Shown here: positions 16,183 through 25,454 of the stretch, one piece after another
Layout: each line of letters starts with the position of its first letter
Numbering within the stretch: the stretch's first letter is position 1
DNA from: Sporocytophaga sp.
Lineage (GTDB): Bacteria; Bacteroidota; Bacteroidia; Cytophagales; Cytophagaceae
Length of the DNA: 64,000 bases
Reading direction: 5' to 3'
Assembly (NCBI GenBank): GCA_024707265.1
Contig: JANQAB010000006.1
Location: 439,001 to 503,000 of the forward strand
The notes under the pieces: model-generated
What the model was told of the DNA's origin: nothing
The model's input: the letters and a program-made list of their open reading frames with translations, nothing else
Databases searched by the model: none
Program-made: the position numbers and the translations under genes

Positions 16183-17751
16183 TTATTTTTTTAACCAGGA
16201 AACCTTGTACAAATCACTTCTCCGGTTTTGCAAATTCCTGACAGTTCCTGAAGTCCTTATTTTTTTCAAAAGGTCAGTATCCAAATCGACAACCAGGGTT
16301 GTCTCTGAATTTGTGGTCGCTTCAGCAATGATTGCATCATGAGGAAATGAGAAATCCGATGGTGAAAAAACAGCGGATTGAGCATATTGAATATCCATAT
16401 TTTCTACCCCAGGCAGGTTACCAACGCTTCCTGAAATGGCCACATAACATTCATTTTCTATTGCTCTGGCCTGAGCACAACGACTCACCCTCAGGAATGA
16501 ATTCTTCGTATCCGTCCAGAAGGGAACAAACAGAATATTAATACCCTCTTCTGCCAGTATTCTTGAAAGCTCAGGAAATTCCACATCATAGCAAATCAAA
16601 ATGCCAACTTTCCCTGCATCTGTTTCAAAAACTTTTAAATCATTTCCACCTTTCATCCCCCAGTAGTTGGCCTCATCAGGAGTTACATGCAGCTTATATT
16701 GCACATCCCAGGTTCCGTCTCTTTTACACAGATAGGAAACATTGTATAATCCGTCTTCCTCCAGGAGAGGCATACTACCAGCAATAATGTTTATATTATA
16801 GGAAAGCGCAAAACTCACCAGCTTGTCTCTGACGGCTTCAGTATATCCGGCCAGCACTCTTACCGCATCAGCGGCACTATCTTTATTTGCCTGAGCCATC
16901 AACGGAGCATTAAAAAACTCCGGAAATATTACAAAATCTGCTTTATAACCCGAGACCGTATCTACGAAGAATTCCATATTCTGCATCAGGTCATTAAAAT
17001 CCTTAAGTGGGCGCATCATCCATTGAACTACTCCTAACCTTACTATTGACTTCTGACCACCAAATAACTTATTATCAGTAGGTTCATAGTACACATTGAT
17101 CCACTCTAATAATGTTGCATAGGATTTTGAATCAATGTCATCCGGCAGATAATTGGTCATTACTTTACGCACGTGGAAATCATTGGCCATCTGAAAGGTC
17201 AGAATGGGATCAACGATTTCTTTGTTTTTCACTTTGTCTATATATTCCTTAGGACTAAGTTTTTTAGATATTTTCTTATAACCTGGAATACGCCCACCAG
17301 CAATAATTGCACGCAAATTCAATTTTTCACAAAGCTCCTTTCTGGCGTCATAAAGCCTTCTCCCCAACCTCAACCCCTGATATTCAGGATGAACAAAGAC
17401 ATCTATTCCGTAAAGCGTATCCCCATCCGGATCATGTGTCGTAAGCATCCCATTGCCGGTAATCTGCTTATAGGTATGATTGTCTCCATACTTAGCATAT
17501 TCTACAATAAGACTGAATGCAGCTGCCACTAACTTCCCATTATCTTCTATTCCTATCTGACCTTCAGGAAAGTGTTTCAGCATAGACTTGAGCTCAGATT
17601 TTGTCCATGCTCCACCTGCATTGGAGTATACCAACTCCATTATTTCCTTAATCTGCTCAAAATCATCTAAGGTGATATTTCTAAGGTGAAGTCTGTGTTG
17701 CTCTATTTGTTCTTTTTTTCCTCTTGAGGATTTTGCCTTTTCTTTGGACAT
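16183..17751 (-). CDS. GNAT acetyltransferase fused to carbon-nitrogen hydrolase (nitrilase family)
   Basis: A 522-residue two-domain protein. The N-terminal part (residues 20-200) is a GNAT domain with the acetyl-CoA loop VHPEYQGLRLGRRLYDAR. The C-terminal part (residues 235-520) is a nitrilase-family hydrolase with the Glu-Lys-Cys triad in FVIFPEFF, YKLHVTPDE and ILICYDVEFPE. Members hydrolyse non-peptide C-N bonds in amides or nitriles. The fusion suggests a coupled acyl transfer and amide hydrolysis, but the substrate is unknown. This architecture recurs in Bacteroidota and Proteobacteria. The start is lysine-rich; the ATG at 17751 is accepted. A repeat-rich spacer lies upstream. Confidence 0.9.
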   Translation of the reverse strand: MSKEKAKSSRGKKEQIEQHRLHLRNITLDDFEQIKEIMELVYSNAGGAWTKSELKSMLKHFPEGQIGIEDNGKLVAAAFSLIVEYAKYGDNHTYKQITGNGMLTTHDPDGDTLYGIDVFVHPEYQGLRLGRRLYDARKELCEKLNLRAIIAGGRIPGYKKISKKLSPKEYIDKVKNKEIVDPILTFQMANDFHVRKVMTNYLPDDIDSKSYATLLEWINVYYEPTDNKLFGGQKSIVRLGVVQWMMRPLKDFNDLMQNMEFFVDTVSGYKADFVIFPEFFNAPLMAQANKDSAADAVRVLAGYTEAVRDKLVSFALSYNINIIAGSMPLLEEDGLYNVSYLCKRDGTWDVQYKLHVTPDEANYWGMKGGNDLKVFETDAGKVGILICYDVEFPELSRILAEEGINILFVPFWTDTKNSFLRVSRCAQARAIENECYVAISGSVGNLPGVENMDIQYAQSAVFSPSDFSFPHDAIIAEATTNSETTLVVDLDTDLLKKIRTSGTVRNLQNRRSDLYKVSWLKK

Positions 17752-17868
17752 AAAACTGGGACTATAAAATACCTTTGATCAATCTGAAATATGGGAATTA
17801 AGTTCCCTCTTCAAAGTTATAAGTATTAAGTGATAAGTGGAAAGTTGATGTGGAAAAGTTTAAGGCGG

Positions 17869-18031
17869 AAAGCGGAAAGCTTAAAGCGAAAGCATAAATT
17901 TGAAAGTTCCATGTAAAAACCTTTGAAGGGTTTGAGTTAAGCCTAATCCAGACATTATTTCACTTTGTAATTTTTAAACTTTAACCTTTCAGCTTTGTAC
18001 TTTCAGCTTTTCGCTTTAAGCTTTCTGCTTT
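17869..18031. repeat. Long-range inverted repeat of AAAGC/GCTTT words
   Basis: The left arm 17869-17893 and right arm 18006-18031 are near-perfect reverse complements (around AAAGCTTAAAGCGAAA), separated by about 110 nt. Further AGCTTT words extend on both sides. The spacer has no supported gene. This is the same word family as at 5939-6134, so it is probably a dispersed repeat of this genome. Confidence 0.6.
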
Positions 18032-18041
18032 CAGCTTTTTT

Positions 18042-18560
18042 TCAGTCACAAAGTTCTATCTGGTCACAGTAATTAAAATGAGAGGCTACCTTCACCGCAC
18101 GGTTATTGGAATATTCGATTCGGATACATCCATATGTTGAAGGATAAAAATCTATTTCTGGTCTTTCTTCTTTATATTTTGTGTCGACTGGGCTTCCCAA
18201 TAATCCACGGATTTCCTTACGAGTTTTCTGAAATATTTTTCCTGACACTTCCCCTTTAAACGTTTTATTCACTTCAACAAAATCCCAATAGGTATAATAT
18301 GTAAAACCCATTCCGTTATAAAAGATTGCACCTCCACATGAGTGGTCACTGCCATCAGCTACAACAGAAGTATAACAGGGAAACCATTCTTTTATATCAT
18401 TCTGTGATATATCAGGCTTTACACCATTTATTTCTCCCAGATGAATATCAAAAGTTAATTGTTTGCATTCTATATGGGAGGAAGTGGCCTTCTGAGTCCC
18501 CTTGCATGAAAAAAAAGTAACAATAAAAAGCTGTAGTAGTTTTAAAAATATTCTATTCAT
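18042..18560 (-). CDS. Hypothetical lipoprotein
   Basis: A 172-residue protein with a hydrophobic N-terminus ending in a lipobox-like FFSCKG, so it is probably lipid-anchored at about Cys19. The mature part has six further cysteines, including FPCYTS, HSCGGA, YGCIRI, FNYCDQ and ELCD, which suggests disulfides in the periplasm or outside the cell. No family is recognised. It lies 30 nt downstream of another unknown gene on the same strand. Confidence 0.65.
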   Translation of the reverse strand: MNRIFLKLLQLFIVTFFSCKGTQKATSSHIECKQLTFDIHLGEINGVKPDISQNDIKEWFPCYTSVVADGSDHSCGGAIFYNGMGFTYYTYWDFVEVNKTFKGEVSGKIFQKTRKEIRGLLGSPVDTKYKEERPEIDFYPSTYGCIRIEYSNNRAVKVASHFNYCDQIELCD

Positions 18561-18590
18561 AGAAAGCTTCTAATTGGACCAACACTTTAA

Positions 18591-19031
18591 CTATTCAATA
18601 TCCATCAGACTAGTCCAGTACTTGTCTGAAAGGAATAATAACTCCTCAGGATCCATTTGCCTGAAATCTTCATCAAAAACTATGATATCTGATGCTGAAA
18701 AGAATAAATTTCCTCCAAAACCAAGTGCGGTACAATTAACATACACCTTTAACTCTTTGTCATTCAAAAATTCCAGACCAAGTAATTCCAACAAAAGATT
18801 ACTCAAATAGGCAGGGTCTTCAACAATTTTATCCTCATCATCCCAATACCTGAGATGCAGTCCAGTGCAAGATTTCAGAACGCAATAAAAATATTGAAAA
18901 GTGTTATTCACTTCCTGAGCTAAGAATTTGCATTCCAGTTTAATATTCAGGTCTGAACCTGAGAAGCTCATCTCTTCTATTACTCCTTCCTGAAAACTAT
19001 CTAGTACATTTTTAATTTTCTTCTGATTCAT
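18591..19031 (-). CDS. Hypothetical acidic cytoplasmic protein
   Basis: A 146-residue acidic protein with no signal peptide or membrane segment and no recognised family. Composition and size resemble small immunity-type or sensing proteins, but nothing nearby supports a toxin partner. It starts from an ATG 18 nt downstream of the glycoside hydrolase stop and may be co-transcribed with it. The role is unknown. Confidence 0.6.
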   Translation of the reverse strand: MNQKKIKNVLDSFQEGVIEEMSFSGSDLNIKLECKFLAQEVNNTFQYFYCVLKSCTGLHLRYWDDEDKIVEDPAYLSNLLLELLGLEFLNDKELKVYVNCTALGFGGNLFFSASDIIVFDEDFRQMDPEELLFLSDKYWTSLMDIE

Positions 19032-19049
19032 CTGGTTTCTTGTAAAAAG

Positions 19050-21602
19050 TTAATTTCTCTTTACTTTAATTTCAAAAACAAAAGTTTTTGCTTTCTTTAA
19101 ATCAAAAGAACTATCTTCTCCTGATAAAGTTAAAGGCAATTGTTTCATTTTTTCCCCATCTGGTCCTAAAGGAGTTATTTTCAAATTCTTCAGTCCTTTA
19201 AATATAACTTCCCCATCTGCCACCTGAGCCAATACAGGAGCATTCCCCGGATTTTCAAGTGCTGTTCTTGTCTCATTAAACTTCTGGCCTTTCATTTTAC
19301 ATGGTGTAGTAACTACCAGATAGAAATTTTCAGAAACAGAAAGCGGTAAAGTATCTTTGGATACAAGCATTACGCTTGCCCATTTATTTTTCATTTTTAC
19401 TTTTATCATAGGTAAGTCAAATGTTTCTTCACTTAACTTTCCTACTACTCCTTGTACCCTTGAAGAGTTAACCTTTAGAATTCCTTTCTGATAATTCAGA
19501 ACAAGTTCTTTAGTTTCACTAGTGATTAGTTTGTTTGCCTTATCATAAAACCCGGCATATTTTGAAGGATCATCTCCTTTGACAACGCTATCTGATTTTG
19601 CTACCCTTGTTACATAAGGAAGATGATAATTTTTATCTATAAAATCAGAATAAGAAGGAAGTTCATAAATCATCTTGTCATTTACTGCGTCAATGACGAT
19701 TCCCGGCGCTGTTTTCACATCATTTCTCAGGAAAACAGGTGCTGCTACTACCCATTGTGATAAATGTTCAGGCATTTTGGAAAGTGTGAAGGGAGTTATG
19801 CGATCCTTGCCCACAGGAGTGGCGTCAAAGTCAAATTGAATAATACCATCAATCCCTTGTAAACTTCCATATGCTGAAATGTAAGGAAGTGCATCCAGTG
19901 TAAATTCATTAGGATAACATGCATTAAATTCAGTTACTATAGTGGGTTTATTATACCATACGTACTTTGTAATTGCTGCAATAGATCCTTTGTCAGGATT
20001 TTTCAATAAAGAGGTATTATTAACAGGCGCATACAATATCCTATTCCAGTTGTTGTTAATTTTCCACAACTGAGGATGATCCCAATAGTCATTGGTAATA
20101 ATCAGATCCATCCCCTGATTATCCTTTGAATAAGCAAGAATTGGTGTGGGGAAATTACTTCCGGCTAATAAATATTTTACCCCCATAGATCTCATCAGCC
20201 GGTACATTTCATTGTAATACTCTTTTTCAACAGAGGAAAGAAAACGCATACTGGCGCCTGTATTTCCTTTTTCCCTTTCTTTAAGAACCGGAGAAATGTT
20301 TGTATTATAATCAAGCTCAAAAACAGACAGCTTACCCTGGTTTCCATTAGAAAGGAATTGATCTTGAAGTTCTTTTCTATAATGCGGGGTTAGAATATCG
20401 CCTCCGAAATGGACGAACACTGAGGATTCATTAATAAATTCAGAAGCAATTATTGCAGGTTCTTCGCTATACAATAGCTTTGTATAGGCATTCTTATGAC
20501 TTAAAAGTTGTCGGATATATTCTTTCTGCAATTCTATAATTTTCGGATCGAAATAAGCAACTTGTTTACCACCCAGATCAGGAAGTCGATTGGCGACACC
20601 GTCTTCTTCTGTAAAATCTCTGTGAACAAGCAGATCCAGGAAGATATAAATACCTTTCTTTTTGAGTGCATAAATAAGATAATCTAGCTTATTAAGACTT
20701 TCCTTAGATAGTTGCTTGCTGTTTCCAACATTTCCAAAAATATTGGGTACTGACCAAGGGGCATCCATATGATGAAGCCTAACAAGATTACATCCCATTT
20801 TAGATAACCTCATCGCCAGAGAGTCTGCTGTTTCTCTCTCAGGAAAACAGGAACCGGCAACAAGGTTTACTCCCCAGAAACGTGCTGGAGTTCCATCTGT
20901 AAATGCAAGTTTTCCATTTTGCACTTTAATAAAACCATGTTTTCCGGCAGGTGCGTCCAATAAAGAGGACCAGTCTGCATAATGACCGGCTTTGGATGTG
21001 GCTGGCTTTAGCTCATACCATTCCCCTTCATCTGTTGGACCACTAAGATTTTCTTTTTGCAGTGCTTCACCAGATCTTCCTTTCAGACGTATCTGAATAT
21101 CATCAAAATAAGCAGTGCCGGTGCAATTCCCCAGAACCGCCTGAACTTTGACCTTTTTTGCTCCTGACGGAATATTATAACTCTGCTGATAACGAGTCCA
21201 TTTTGTAGTTCCATCTGCCTGACCAGTCACAGGGGGATACCCTCCTGTCATACCGCCATTTTCATCAAGAAACTCAACTGAAATTCTGGCCATTTCCCAA
21301 GGGTCTTTTCCTTTTACTACATTTTCTGTTTTCATCCAGCCGGAGATTTCAGCAGTTGTAGCTCCTTCAGAAATCAATATAGTCTGATCAGCTCCACTCC
21401 ACCTGGGACTATCTAAATGTACCTTCAATGAATAATTGCCAGCTTTACCTTCATTAATAATTTCTCCTCCCCACATATTCCACCCTTTTGTCTGATTTTC
21501 AAAACTGCTGTTGGTAAGCAGATTTTCAGAAGGTTCCTGACCGAAGACTACCGATATACCTATAAAAATGTGGCATATAAAGACACAAACAGCTCTTTTC
21601 AT
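19050..21602 (-). CDS. Secreted GH5-like (clan A) glycoside hydrolase with N-terminal carbohydrate-binding module
   Basis: An 850-residue exported protein: signal peptide to about residue 21 (VVFG-Q), then a beta-sandwich module (residues 28-175) beginning LLTNSSFENQTKGWNMWG, like family 4/9-type carbohydrate-binding modules. The TIM-barrel region (residues 220-640) contains FWGVNLV, LVRLHHMD and two candidate catalytic glutamates: the acid/base in SEFINESS and the nucleophile in IVTEFNAC. A C-terminal beta domain follows. It should act on an extracellular polysaccharide; the substrate is not predictable. It is divergent from the trehalose gene. Confidence 0.82.
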   Translation of the reverse strand: MKRAVCVFICHIFIGISVVFGQEPSENLLTNSSFENQTKGWNMWGGEIINEGKAGNYSLKVHLDSPRWSGADQTILISEGATTAEISGWMKTENVVKGKDPWEMARISVEFLDENGGMTGGYPPVTGQADGTTKWTRYQQSYNIPSGAKKVKVQAVLGNCTGTAYFDDIQIRLKGRSGEALQKENLSGPTDEGEWYELKPATSKAGHYADWSSLLDAPAGKHGFIKVQNGKLAFTDGTPARFWGVNLVAGSCFPERETADSLAMRLSKMGCNLVRLHHMDAPWSVPNIFGNVGNSKQLSKESLNKLDYLIYALKKKGIYIFLDLLVHRDFTEEDGVANRLPDLGGKQVAYFDPKIIELQKEYIRQLLSHKNAYTKLLYSEEPAIIASEFINESSVFVHFGGDILTPHYRKELQDQFLSNGNQGKLSVFELDYNTNISPVLKEREKGNTGASMRFLSSVEKEYYNEMYRLMRSMGVKYLLAGSNFPTPILAYSKDNQGMDLIITNDYWDHPQLWKINNNWNRILYAPVNNTSLLKNPDKGSIAAITKYVWYNKPTIVTEFNACYPNEFTLDALPYISAYGSLQGIDGIIQFDFDATPVGKDRITPFTLSKMPEHLSQWVVAAPVFLRNDVKTAPGIVIDAVNDKMIYELPSYSDFIDKNYHLPYVTRVAKSDSVVKGDDPSKYAGFYDKANKLITSETKELVLNYQKGILKVNSSRVQGVVGKLSEETFDLPMIKVKMKNKWASVMLVSKDTLPLSVSENFYLVVTTPCKMKGQKFNETRTALENPGNAPVLAQVADGEVIFKGLKNLKITPLGPDGEKMKQLPLTLSGEDSSFDLKKAKTFVFEIKVKRN

Positions 21603-21769
21603 CGCTTTAGATTTTGCTAAAAATAAACAATAAATATCAAAAAACAGGAATTCAACTTTTAAGAAAACACAATAGTTAACTAAGTGAGCAGATAAAGGTT
21701 AATAATATACAGAGGTGTGATGGAAACAACTAAAGAATAATAAACTGAGGAATTAATTTTTTAAGAGCA

Positions 21770-23260
21770 ATGGGAAAGACCATAATAATATCCAACCGGC
21801 TTCCGGTAAGTATTCAGAAAAAGGAAGATGGATTGTCATATACGCCAAGCGCAGGGGGACTTGCTACGGGCCTTGGATCAATTTATAAATCTGGAGATAA
21901 TGTTTGGTTAGGCTGGCCAGGTTTATACGTTACCAATGACAGTGAGAAAGAAGAAATAGCATTAAATCTGAAAAATGAAAACATGGCCCCGGTCTTTCTA
22001 ACCAAGGAAGAAATAGAAAGGTTTTATGAAGGATTCAGCAATACAACTTTGTGGCCATTGTTTCATTATTTTCCCTCCTACACTTCATTTGACGAAGGTT
22101 ATTGGGAAACATACAAACTTGTGAACCAGATATTTTGTGAGGAGACATTAAAGTATGCCAATAATGATGACATTATCTGGATTCATGATTATCAGCTTTT
22201 GCTTTTGCCTAATATGATTCGAGAGAAGTTGCCTAATGCATCTATAGGTTTTTTTCAGCATATACCATTCCCCTCCTTTGAGATCTTCAGAAATCTGCCT
22301 TGGAGAAAAGAACTTCTTGAAGGCATGCTGGGATCCGATCTTATTGGATTCCATACATACGATGATGTCAGGCACTTCCTAAGCTCTGTAAACAGGCTTG
22401 TAGGACTTGATAATAAAATGGGTGAATTAAGAGTAGAGGAAAGAATCTGTATGGTGGATTCTTTTCCGATGGGAATTGACTATAGCAAATTTGATAATGC
22501 CGCCAGATCAGAAAATACAATTAAGGAAATTGCTTCTTACGATGAGTTTCTGGGAGACACTAAAACGATCGTTTCAATTGACAGGCTCGACTACTCCAAA
22601 GGGATTCCTGACAGACTTCTGGCATTTGATCTCTTTCTGGAGAATTATCCTGAATACAAAGGTCAGGTAACCTTACTCATGATAGTAGTTCCAAGTCGCG
22701 ATCAGGTGGAACTCTATAGACAACTGAAAGTCGAAATAGATGAACTGGTTGGGAGAATCAATGGTAAACACGGTAAAATAGACTGGACTCCGATTAGATA
22801 TTTCTACAGATCATTTCCATTTACGTCTTTATCTGCAATGTACAGATTATCTGATATCGCATTGGTAACACCACTCAGAGACGGAATGAACCTTGTTTGC
22901 AAAGAATTTATAGCAAGCAAAATCGATCAAACAGGAGTATTGATATTAAGTGAAATGGCCGGGGCTGCAAAGGAGCTTTCTGATGCGTTGATAATTAATC
23001 CGAATAATCTTCCTGAGATGGCAGATGCAATACATAAAGCATTGACAATGTCAGAGGAAGAACAAATAAGAAGAATGGATGAGCTGCAGTCAGTTGTAAA
23101 AAGATATGACATTCACAACTGGGTACAGCTATTTATGAGAAGTCTGGATGTGGTAAAAGAAAAACAACACGAAATGTCTGTAAAACAATTAAGCAATCAT
23201 TCTAAATTTGAACTGATTGAGGATTATAAGAAGGCCGAGAAAAAGAATACTTTTTCTTGA
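21770..23260 (+). CDS. otsA: Trehalose-6-phosphate synthase (frame ends just before the phosphatase domain)
   Basis: A GT20 enzyme of 496 residues that joins UDP-glucose and glucose-6-phosphate. Landmarks are the N-terminal SNRLPVS and SAGGLATGLG loop, WIHDYQLLLLP near residue 137, IDRLDYSKGIPDRL near 272 and TPLRDGMNLVCKEF near 369. The frame ends in KKAEKKNTFS after an A5 run (23240-23244). With one A fewer it would read KKAEKRILFLDYDGTL and continue into the phosphatase at 23217-23999, giving a fused TPS-TPP protein of about 740 residues, the usual Bacteroidota form. Confidence 0.92.
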   Translation: MGKTIIISNRLPVSIQKKEDGLSYTPSAGGLATGLGSIYKSGDNVWLGWPGLYVTNDSEKEEIALNLKNENMAPVFLTKEEIERFYEGFSNTTLWPLFHYFPSYTSFDEGYWETYKLVNQIFCEETLKYANNDDIIWIHDYQLLLLPNMIREKLPNASIGFFQHIPFPSFEIFRNLPWRKELLEGMLGSDLIGFHTYDDVRHFLSSVNRLVGLDNKMGELRVEERICMVDSFPMGIDYSKFDNAARSENTIKEIASYDEFLGDTKTIVSIDRLDYSKGIPDRLLAFDLFLENYPEYKGQVTLLMIVVPSRDQVELYRQLKVEIDELVGRINGKHGKIDWTPIRYFYRSFPFTSLSAMYRLSDIALVTPLRDGMNLVCKEFIASKIDQTGVLILSEMAGAAKELSDALIINPNNLPEMADAIHKALTMSEEEQIRRMDELQSVVKRYDIHNWVQLFMRSLDVVKEKQHEMSVKQLSNHSKFELIEDYKKAEKKNTFS

Positions 23261-23999
23261 CTATGATGGTACGCTTGTTCCGTTTAAACAAAATCCTAAA
23301 CAAGCCAGACCGGATAAAGAATTATATGGATTACTTGAAGATCTTTCTTCAGATCCCAAAAACAAGATTGTAATCATAAGTGGAAGAGACAGGGATACTT
23401 TGGATGACTGGTTTGGGAAACTAAGCATAGACCTTATTGCAGAACACGGGGTATGGCTCAGAGAAGGTCGTCCTTACTGGAGTATGATAGATTATCTGAC
23501 TGATGAATGGAAAGCTGAGATTTCGCCTATATTGGAAATGTTTGTTGCCAGAACACCCGGTTCCTTTATTGAAACTAAAGGCTATTCTCTTGTATGGCAT
23601 TATAGAAAATCCGATCCTGCATTAGGAGAGTTAAGATCCAGAGAATTAGTAAGCCACTTGCAATTCATCACAACAAACATGAATGTAAAAGTGCTTGAAG
23701 GCAATAAGGTCGTAGAAGTTAAAAATGCCGGCATTAATAAAGGTAAAGCTGCCTCCAGATGGCTCAATGAATCTTTTAACTTTATCCTTGCCGCTGGAGA
23801 TGACTGGACAGATGAAGACACATTCAATGCTATGCCAGATTCTGCTTATACTTTAAAGATAGGAAACACACCAACATCTGCCAGATATAACCTTCATGAA
23901 TGTGGTCCTGACTATTGCACAGAAATGAGAAATCTGCTTATTACACTTGCACAGGAAGGACACCAGATAAGGAGAAAAGTTGTAAGTAATAAGTTGTAA
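23217..23999 (+). CDS. otsB: Trehalose-6-phosphate phosphatase domain (probable 3' half of a fused gene)
   Basis: A HAD-family phosphatase. The catalytic motif LDYDGTLVPF comes right after the junction, followed by ISGRDRDTLDDWFG, AEHGVWLR and the AGDDWTDEDTF metal-binding motif. The frame has no ATG near its start; the only early initiator is a TTG at 23217 that lies inside the otsA frame. The protein therefore most likely belongs to one fused gene split by an extra A at 23240-23244. It removes phosphate from trehalose-6-phosphate. A 15-bp tandem repeat and a strong terminator follow. Confidence 0.9.
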   Translation: MRIIRRPRKRILFLDYDGTLVPFKQNPKQARPDKELYGLLEDLSSDPKNKIVIISGRDRDTLDDWFGKLSIDLIAEHGVWLREGRPYWSMIDYLTDEWKAEISPILEMFVARTPGSFIETKGYSLVWHYRKSDPALGELRSRELVSHLQFITTNMNVKVLEGNKVVEVKNAGINKGKAASRWLNESFNFILAAGDDWTDEDTFNAMPDSAYTLKIGNTPTSARYNLHECGPDYCTEMRNLLITLAQEGHQIRRKVVSNKL

Positions 24000-24008
24000 A
24001 TAAATAAG

Positions 24009-24068
24009 TTGACAATAAAAAAATTGACAATAAAAAAATTGACAATAAAAAAATTGACAATAAAAAAG
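24009..24068. repeat. Four tandem copies of a 15-bp unit
   Basis: The unit TTGACAATAAAAAAA starts at 24009, 24024, 24039 and 24054; the last copy ends in AAAAAAG, which also forms the left arm of the terminator. The A7 tracts make copy number prone to slippage. Each unit contains a TTGACA word, but no matching -10 element or downstream gene supports a promoter role. Confidence 0.9.
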
Positions 24069-24088
24069 AGGCTAAACGCCTCTTTTTT
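24062..24088. terminator. Terminator after the trehalose gene
   Basis: Perfect 11-bp stem (24062-24072 with 24078-24088) and a 5-nt loop. The arms end in A6 and T6, so it could stop transcription from both sides. It lies 62 nt after the otsB stop. Confidence 0.92.
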
Positions 24089-24520
24089 ATCTTAAAACTT
24101 ATAACTTATAAGTATTTTTAAAATTCGTAACTAATTAAAAATAAGTAAATTGAAGTGGTTTTAGACCATAAATACAGTCTAAAACCGTACCTATAGAATT
24201 TATTTTTCCACATTCCCTGTAAAATTGATTTAAACTTCATTCAAAAATCAGTTTTGCTGCAAAACTACCGTAATTATATATATAACTGCTGACAAATTGG
24301 GGAATTTTCTCAGCTTTACAGTTGGCGGGAAAATTCTCCCCATTCCTTTTAGGTTAATCCTGCTCCATTCATATCATATTATCAATCCAGAATGCTTGTT
24401 CAAATTTCCTCATTTTTGCCGTTAAATCAGGAAAGTGCAAGGTATATTTTGAGTTACTCAAAATTCCTTGCTTTTTCAAGAAGAGTTAAGAGGAGACAGT
24501 TTACCTGAGAATGGTGTCTA
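24089..24520. other. 432-bp gene-free spacer between the trehalose and sigma factor genes
   Basis: No supported ORF. It contains an imperfect inverted repeat at about 24299-24342 (GGGGAATTTTC against GAAAATTCTCCCC) and a long hairpin at 24437-24471 followed by T5. The upstream 200 bp are AT-rich without an obvious motif. Confidence 0.6.
24437..24476 (+). terminator. Hairpin with T-run near the sigma factor 3' end
   Basis: The outer arms GCAAGG/CCTTGC (24437-24442, 24466-24471) and inner arms ATTTTGAGT/ACTCAAAAT (24446-24454, 24456-24464) fold into a two-part stem with a small bulge. T5 follows on the plus strand. It would stop plus-strand read-through toward the sigma factor gene, or act as a 3' structure of the sigma factor transcript. 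Confidence 0.55.
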
Positions 24521-25336
24521 TTACAATTTTCCTGTTATTGTCTGCAATTTCTTTAAACCCGCTTCCTTCAATTGTCGGACTCTTTCAGCCGAGATATTCA
24601 ATCTTTTGGCAATTTCCTCCATATTATAAGAGGAATCTACATTGATTCCGTAATAAAGCTCCATTACTTCTCTTTGCTTTAAAGTGAGTTGGGAAAGTAG
24701 ATATTCTAATCTTTTTCTTTCCTCTTCATACACCAAAGCTGATTCTCCGCTTTTAAACGTATCTTCAGGAAGCATTTCAAATATCGGTACATCTGCCTTA
24801 TTAGCATCCTTTATATAAGAATCAAAAGTGAGTGGAGTATCTTCAAAGACTAAAAGCTCACAAACTACCTCTTCAGGGATCTTCAGGTATTCGGCTATTT
24901 CATCCGCATAAGGCTTTTCTCCAGTTTTAACTTCCAGGTATTTTATGGCTTTCCTAATTTTATTAAGCGATTCTCCTTTATGTACCGGAAGATGAACAAG
25001 ACTGCCTTTTATACAAATATATCGCTGAATGAATTTCTTTATCCAGTATGCTCCATAAGTGAGGAAACGAACATTCATTTCTGGTTTAAACTTCTGCACT
25101 GCATATAGAATCCCCATGTTCCCTTCACTTATAAGATCTACCAAAGGAACTTGCAGGGCTATTCGTTGATATTTCCTTGCGGTCTTAACAACAAAGCCTA
25201 GATGAGCTTTAATTAGCTTTTCTCTTGAAACTAAATCTCCCTGTCTGATATTTTCAATAAGGCGTAATTCTTCCTCCGCTTCAATGGCATTAAACTTTTT
25301 AATCTCCTTAAAATATTTCGACAGATTATCCTTCAT
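24521..25336 (-). CDS. RNA polymerase sigma-70 family factor (group 2-like)
   Basis: A 271-residue factor without region 1.1. Region 1.2/2 shows KAHLGFVVKTARKYQ, LVDLISEGNMGILYAVQKF and FLTYGAYWIKKFIQ; region 3 begins near SLNKIRKAIKYLE. Region 4 shows LTLKQREVMELYYGI followed by the helix-turn-helix YNMEEIAKRLNISAERVRQLKEAGLKKL. Bacteroidota primary sigma factors are slightly longer, so this is likely an alternative, RpoD-like factor. It borders the accessory block starting at 25455 and is divergent from it. Whether it belongs to that block or to the core chromosome cannot be told. Confidence 0.9.
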   Translation of the reverse strand: MKDNLSKYFKEIKKFNAIEAEEELRLIENIRQGDLVSREKLIKAHLGFVVKTARKYQRIALQVPLVDLISEGNMGILYAVQKFKPEMNVRFLTYGAYWIKKFIQRYICIKGSLVHLPVHKGESLNKIRKAIKYLEVKTGEKPYADEIAEYLKIPEEVVCELLVFEDTPLTFDSYIKDANKADVPIFEMLPEDTFKSGESALVYEEERKRLEYLLSQLTLKQREVMELYYGINVDSSYNMEEIAKRLNISAERVRQLKEAGLKKLQTITGKL

Positions 25337-25454
25337 TCTATCAGACTAAAATTAAAAGTTAATAATTTTTCAAAAAAAAAGTTGTTAATACCCCTTGGGA
25401 AATTATAAACTTTGAGGTATAATTATAATAAACGGGAAGAACTGCGGGGTAATT

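Noticed and set aside
23217..23260. Programmed -1 frameshift between otsA and otsB
   Set aside because: A -1 slip on the A5 tract leads into a frame other than that of the phosphatase; a +1 shift or an extra A in the sequence is needed.
24009..24068. Tandem -35 promoter array
   Set aside because: TTGACA words recur every 15 bp by repetition of the unit, there is no -10 pairing, and the terminator follows immediately. The Bacteroidota consensus also differs.
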